In this document: positions 3,638 through 6,610 of the stretch, piece after piece | Numbering within the stretch: the stretch's first letter is position 1 | Layout: each line of letters starts with the position of its first letter | NCBI GenBank assembly: GCA_003542325.1 | Contig: DPKV01000010.1 | Coordinates: forward strand, 1-6,610 | Direction: 5' to 3' | Source: Anaerolineaceae bacterium | GTDB taxonomy: Bacteria; Chloroflexota; Anaerolineae; Anaerolineales; Anaerolineaceae | Length of the DNA stretch: 6,610 bases | The notes under the pieces: model-generated | Database searches by the model: none | What the model saw: the letters and a program-made list of their open reading frames with translations, nothing else | What the model was told of the DNA's origin: nothing | Translations under genes and position numbers: made by a program

Positions 3638-5605
3638 TTATCCAAAGAGGACTTCAAACGCCTCTTCGTCGGAGGCGTAATAGTCTTCAAGAGACTCATT
3701 ATCCCTGGCGATTTTGAGATATTTCTCATCAAATTCACGGAGTACCTCCTGTGGGATTTTCCCCACGAAACTGGACCGACTCATGGACCGCAGTCTCCCA
3801 TCGGGCCGGATCTGATCCTGGTACCAGCTCAGGAGCAGTAAATCCCTGGCCCGGGAGAAGGCCACATGCGCTACATGCCGTTCTTCGACCGGATCGCCGC
3901 CGGCGGCCTCACGAAGCGCTTGAGCCGAAGGCAGTTCGTATTCATTGAAACCGGCCAGGAAGACAACTGACCATTCCAGTCCTTTCGCACCATGAATGGT
4001 CGTGAGGGCCAGACCGTCATCATCCATCTTGAAACTGACCTTTTCTGACATCGTATTGAGAAAGCCCTCCACAAAACGATAGGTAGCAGCTTCCTCCTGC
4101 AGGGTCCGCATCCGGTTGATGGCCTGCCGGCCGTCCAGTTCCTGCTGCAGAGGACGGATCCAGTCCGTTTCCTCCAGCAGCTTTCCGATCAATTCGGACG
4201 GGCGGTCAATTTCCATTTTGGCAAAGCGGTTCAGAAGATTGAAGAGGTCGAGAGCAGCGGTTCTGACCTGTTCGCGCAGGTCTTTCCTCGCCATTGCCCT
4301 GACCAGGGCTTCCACTGAGATTTCCACTGCATTCCCCCTGATTAACTTCTTACTTCTCGGCCCGATACCCCTGGGTGGGGTATTGATGATCCGATCGATA
4401 GCGCCTTTCATTATGGGGGTATCGCTGACTCCGTTATTGTAGTCACGCAGCGCCTGGATCGCCTGGACGTAGGCCACCAGTTCCTGGATCTCGGGCCGCT
4501 CATAGAACCTGCGATTTTCCCCAAACAATTTGTAGGGGATTTTGCGATCTACCAAGGCCTGTTCGATGACGCTGGCCTGCCGCCAGGAGCGAAACAGGAT
4601 GGCGATATGGGTCAGTGGGACACCCTGTCCATGGAGGTTGATGATGGTATTGGCGATGAAATTCGCTTCGGCGTAGTTGTCCGGGAGTTCATTCCAGAGG
4701 ACTTCGCCTTCACCCCGGTTGCCATTCAGCCGGACCTCGTCTTCTTCGGGGGTCATCGAGGCAGCGGCTTCGATAATCCGCCGGCCGCACCGGTAGTTTT
4801 CCCGGAGGACGATCCTTTCCATCTGGGGAAAGTCTTTCTCAACTTCCCGGCTCAGAGCTTGAAAGTCAGCGCCCCGCCAGGTGTAAATGGATTGGGCGGC
4901 TGCGGCCACCATCATGATATTATCGCCCCCCTGCAGAAGGAGCTTCAGGAATTTATATTCCATCCGGGAAGTATCCTGAAACTCATCTACCATCAGGTAA
5001 TGGATGGATGAAAATGCTAAAGCCAGTTCGGGTTCCGTTTCCAGGACATTGATCGCGTGGGCGATCAAATCGGAGAGGTCCCACTTTGATTCGGACTTGA
5101 GGATCTGGCTATAGCGCCGGATCACTTCCTGCATGGGAAGGGGCAGGATCGAGAGATCCGCTTGCCAGGTCGTCTTATACCAAACGAGCCGGTTTTGCAA
5201 GTCTGTTGCGGAATAGATGTTTTCAGAGATCCCAATTTCCTCCATAGCCCTTTTCAGCAGCCCGTAACATTCCATCGGGTCCGCTATTTCCGGTACCTTA
5301 CGTTGATGGGCTCTCTCGTTGGCGATCATAATTCTGAGAGCAAGACTGTGGAGGGTAGAAACGTTGAGGTGTTCCACCAGGTCCTTTCCAATATCCCGGC
5401 TCAGGCGATGCCGGATCTCATCGGCCGCTTTGGTCGTGAAGGTCACCAGGCAAATCTCTTCAGGCGGGTAACCATCCTTGACCATCCGGCGAACTCGCTC
5501 GACCAGGATCCGGGTCTTTCCCGTACCAGGGCCGGCGAGAACGAAAAGCGGCCCCCTGTCATGGAGGACCGCTTGCTTTTGAAGGTTGTTCAAAAAGACC
5601 TCCAT
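3638..5605 (-). CDS. UvrD/PcrA-type superfamily 1 DNA helicase with altered motif III
   Basis: This 655-residue protein should be a 3'-5' ATP-dependent DNA translocase/helicase. Motifs in order: Q-motif-like LNNLQKQAV (5-13); motif I A-G-P-G-T-G-K-T (24-31); Ia VTFTTKAADEI (54-64); Ib STLHSLA (83-89); II VDEFQDT (206-212); III region VAAAAQSIYTWRGA (233-246); IV NYR (270-272); V TTIHGAKGLEWSVVFLAGF (535-553); VI HVAFSRARDLL (577-589). The length is between Rep and a PcrA without its C-terminal Tudor-like tail. Motif III is odd: the usual G-D-x-x-Q before SIY is A-A-A-A-Q, so the conserved Gly-Asp is gone while the Gln and SIYxWRG are kept. The start is ATG 5605, where AGGAG lies 7 nt upstream; an in-frame ATG at 5635 lacks this. 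The ~90-nt gap to the upstream gene shows no clear terminator or strong promoter, so the gene is probably in the same operon. Family assignment is secure; a specific UvrD, PcrA or Rep identity is not claimed. Confidence 0.93.
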   Translation of the reverse strand: MEVFLNNLQKQAVLHDRGPLFVLAGPGTGKTRILVERVRRMVKDGYPPEEICLVTFTTKAADEIRHRLSRDIGKDLVEHLNVSTLHSLALRIMIANERAHQRKVPEIADPMECYGLLKRAMEEIGISENIYSATDLQNRLVWYKTTWQADLSILPLPMQEVIRRYSQILKSESKWDLSDLIAHAINVLETEPELALAFSSIHYLMVDEFQDTSRMEYKFLKLLLQGGDNIMMVAAAAQSIYTWRGADFQALSREVEKDFPQMERIVLRENYRCGRRIIEAAASMTPEEDEVRLNGNRGEGEVLWNELPDNYAEANFIANTIINLHGQGVPLTHIAILFRSWRQASVIEQALVDRKIPYKLFGENRRFYERPEIQELVAYVQAIQALRDYNNGVSDTPIMKGAIDRIINTPPRGIGPRSKKLIRGNAVEISVEALVRAMARKDLREQVRTAALDLFNLLNRFAKMEIDRPSELIGKLLEETDWIRPLQQELDGRQAINRMRTLQEEAATYRFVEGFLNTMSEKVSFKMDDDGLALTTIHGAKGLEWSVVFLAGFNEYELPSAQALREAAGGDPVEERHVAHVAFSRARDLLLLSWYQDQIRPDGRLRSMSRSSFVGKIPQEVLREFDEKYLKIARDNESLEDYYASDEEAFEVLFG

Positions 5606-5611
5606 GACCTT

Positions 5612-5617
5612 TCTCCT
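5612..5617 (-). promoter_or_regulatory. Ribosome binding site fixing the helicase start
   Basis: On the minus strand AGGAGA is followed, with its AGGAG core 7 nt away, by ATG at 5605. It removes the ten extra N-terminal residues that a start at 5635 would add. Confidence 0.75.
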
Positions 5618-5695
5618 TTCTATGATAGTGTGCACCCTTCGCTAACCTTGCCATCCAGCGCACAACCACCATGATATTTGTGTTGTTGATAACGA

Positions 5696-6610
5696 TCATA
5701 TGAAAATGGGGGCGTCTTGGACGAACTGGTCCACGGGGATCAGCAGTTCGTCCAGCCTGGACAGGATTTCCCGGAAATCGTTACGACTTCCTCGGAACTT
5801 TTTCACCCACAGGTTGGCATGGACCTGTTCCCAGGTCTCCCGGTTCAGCCCGTGGACAACCCAATCCTTCCCGGCGTTGACCACCGTCCCTTCATTGCTG
5901 GAGGCCAGGACGACATCAGCGCCCAGGCGGAACGCCTGGCGGGTCAGGGTTTTCTGGGTCAGGTTCAAAGCCACAACCCGATCCTGCACCCGGAGGATCA
6001 CCAGCTCTTTTGGAAAGTCTGCATCAGTGGCGGGGACTTCCGCGTTATGGGATTGCCCATCCACAGGAACCAGGATCCCATCCAGTTGGTTGATCAGACG
6101 CCATACATCTTCGCCGTCACCCCGTTTCTGGCAGTACCAGAAGTTGGGATAACGCTGTGACCATCCTTTACTGGTGTCAAGCCCCTGGATTTCCAGTCCC
6201 CGCTCCGACATGATCATCACCCCCTTATGGGATGATGAGATGACGACCTGAGCGCCCGCATCGAAACCTATTTTATTCAAATTTTTAGGGCTGAAATTGA
6301 CAGCCGCTTTCCAGCCGGCAATATCCAGGAGGATCAGGTCTTTTGCTTTTTCATCCTTGTCGATTGGTCGTCGCATCTCATCAAGGAACGGCCGGAACTC
6401 CACCAGGGCTTCCAGATGGGGGAGGATATATCCCAGGTCCCAGTCGGGATGGTCTATAGCCGCCCGCAAAAGTATTCTGGCGTAATTCTCGAAGACCTCA
6501 TCGCCGAGGTGGTCGTTCATAAACCAGAGAACGAATATGAGGGAGCCGCCGCCCTTTTTGTTCTGAGCGAGTCGTCCTTCTGAGGCATCCAGGATATAAC
6601 GGATGACCGC
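5696..6610 (-). CDS. Two-repeat protein of unknown function, 5' end outside the window
   Basis: I do not recognise this family with confidence. The frame is open from the right edge of the window to the TGA at 5696-5698, giving at least 304 residues. The ATG at 6520 has no ribosome binding site, and the 30 codons before it look coding (ILDASEGRLAQNKKGGGSL and onward into a helix), so the start is almost certainly upstream of the window. Residues ~1-88 are helical and charged. Then two ~95-residue units follow: 90-184 (KDLILLDIAG to LVPVD) and 201-294 (KELVILRVQD to LIPVD), about 30 identities by my hand alignment. A 16-residue acidic linker joins them. Each unit predicts as mixed strand and helix. 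No signal peptide, membrane segment or catalytic motif is seen. It is the upstream neighbour of the helicase. The N-terminal G-R-L...N-K-K-G-G-G-S-L-I-F part faintly recalls bacterial PHAX-type RNA-binding domains, which I regard as a weak lead only. Confidence 0.75.
   Translation of the reverse strand, partial: AVIRYILDASEGRLAQNKKGGGSLIFVLWFMNDHLGDEVFENYARILLRAAIDHPDWDLGYILPHLEALVEFRPFLDEMRRPIDKDEKAKDLILLDIAGWKAAVNFSPKNLNKIGFDAGAQVVISSSHKGVMIMSERGLEIQGLDTSKGWSQRYPNFWYCQKRGDGEDVWRLINQLDGILVPVDGQSHNAEVPATDADFPKELVILRVQDRVVALNLTQKTLTRQAFRLGADVVLASSNEGTVVNAGKDWVVHGLNRETWEQVHANLWVKKFRGSRNDFREILSRLDELLIPVDQFVQDAPIFI
5729..6010 (-). repeat. Protein-level repeat unit 2 of the two-repeat protein
   Basis: This stretch encodes residues 201-294, aligned to unit 1 with a single one-residue gap. 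At roughly one third identity the duplication is old, not a recent DNA repeat. Confidence 0.75.
6059..6343 (-). repeat. Protein-level repeat unit 1 of the two-repeat protein
   Basis: This stretch encodes residues 90-184 of the visible protein. It shares with unit 2 the K-(D/E)-L-(I/V)-(L/I)-L opening, the (A/G)-A-x-V-V-x-x-S-S-x-x-G core, and the N-(F/L)-W, R-G-x-x-x-D and L-D-x-(I/L)-(L/I)-(V/I)-P-V-D ending. Confidence 0.75.

Noticed and set aside
2313..5605. Gabija-like defence pair (UvrD-type helicase plus Toprim protein)
   Set aside because: The Toprim here belongs to a DnaG-type primase with a CHC2 zinc finger and basic core, not to an OLD-type ATPase-nuclease as in GajA, so the resemblance is superficial.
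5162..5674. Plus-strand open frame opposite the helicase N-terminus
   Set aside because: It lies antisense to helicase motifs I-Ib and has no recognisable domain of its own.

Overview
The window has two different halves. Positions 1 to about 2290 are AT-rich accessory DNA packed with type II toxin-antitoxin (TA) modules in several states of decay. Positions about 2290 to 6610 are a denser, more GC-rich, minus-strand operon of DNA-metabolism genes. Clear purine-rich ribosome binding sites, sigma70-type promoters and the TA families (AbrB/MazE, Phd, PIN) indicate a bacterium. A Clostridia-like anaerobe or a Chloroflexota member would fit, but nothing here fixes the taxon. No rRNA, tRNA, CRISPR array or transposase was seen.

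Left half, plus strand. A palindromic operator-like element (42-77) precedes an AbrB-type antitoxin gene (91-216) that is cut short and runs directly into a startless PIN toxin gene (203-529), apparently through an internal deletion at a short shared sequence. The toxin gene loses its C-terminus at a premature stop. Its missing tail appears 1.2 kb downstream in the matching codon phase (1719-1829). Between the two pieces lies an apparently intact Phd antitoxin / PIN toxin pair (702-1402) with its own promoter (620-647). This looks like one TA module nested inside the ruins of another, and an imperfect 25-27 bp direct repeat marks the two break points.

Left half, minus strand. A second AbrB/MazE-type antitoxin (1867-2088) has a near-consensus promoter (2133-2161). 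Its partner PIN toxin is reduced to about 14 recognisable codons that start in an ATGA overlap and break off where the plus-strand toxin tail ends (about 1829).

Right half, minus strand, in transcription order. The first gene enters from beyond the right edge; it is a protein of unknown function (5696 to at least 6610) built on two diverged copies of a ~95-residue unit. Next is a UvrD/PcrA-type SF1 helicase (3638-5605) with a strongly altered motif III, then a small unrecognised protein (3445-3636), then a short DnaG-like primase with CHC2 zinc finger and Toprim domain (2313-3455). The operon closes with an intrinsic terminator whose stem straddles the primase stop codon (2290-2332). A helicase, a primase lacking the helicase-binding tail and two uncharacterised partners suggest replication or repair functions of a mobile element, plasmid or genomic island. 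The assignment to an element is inference from content only.
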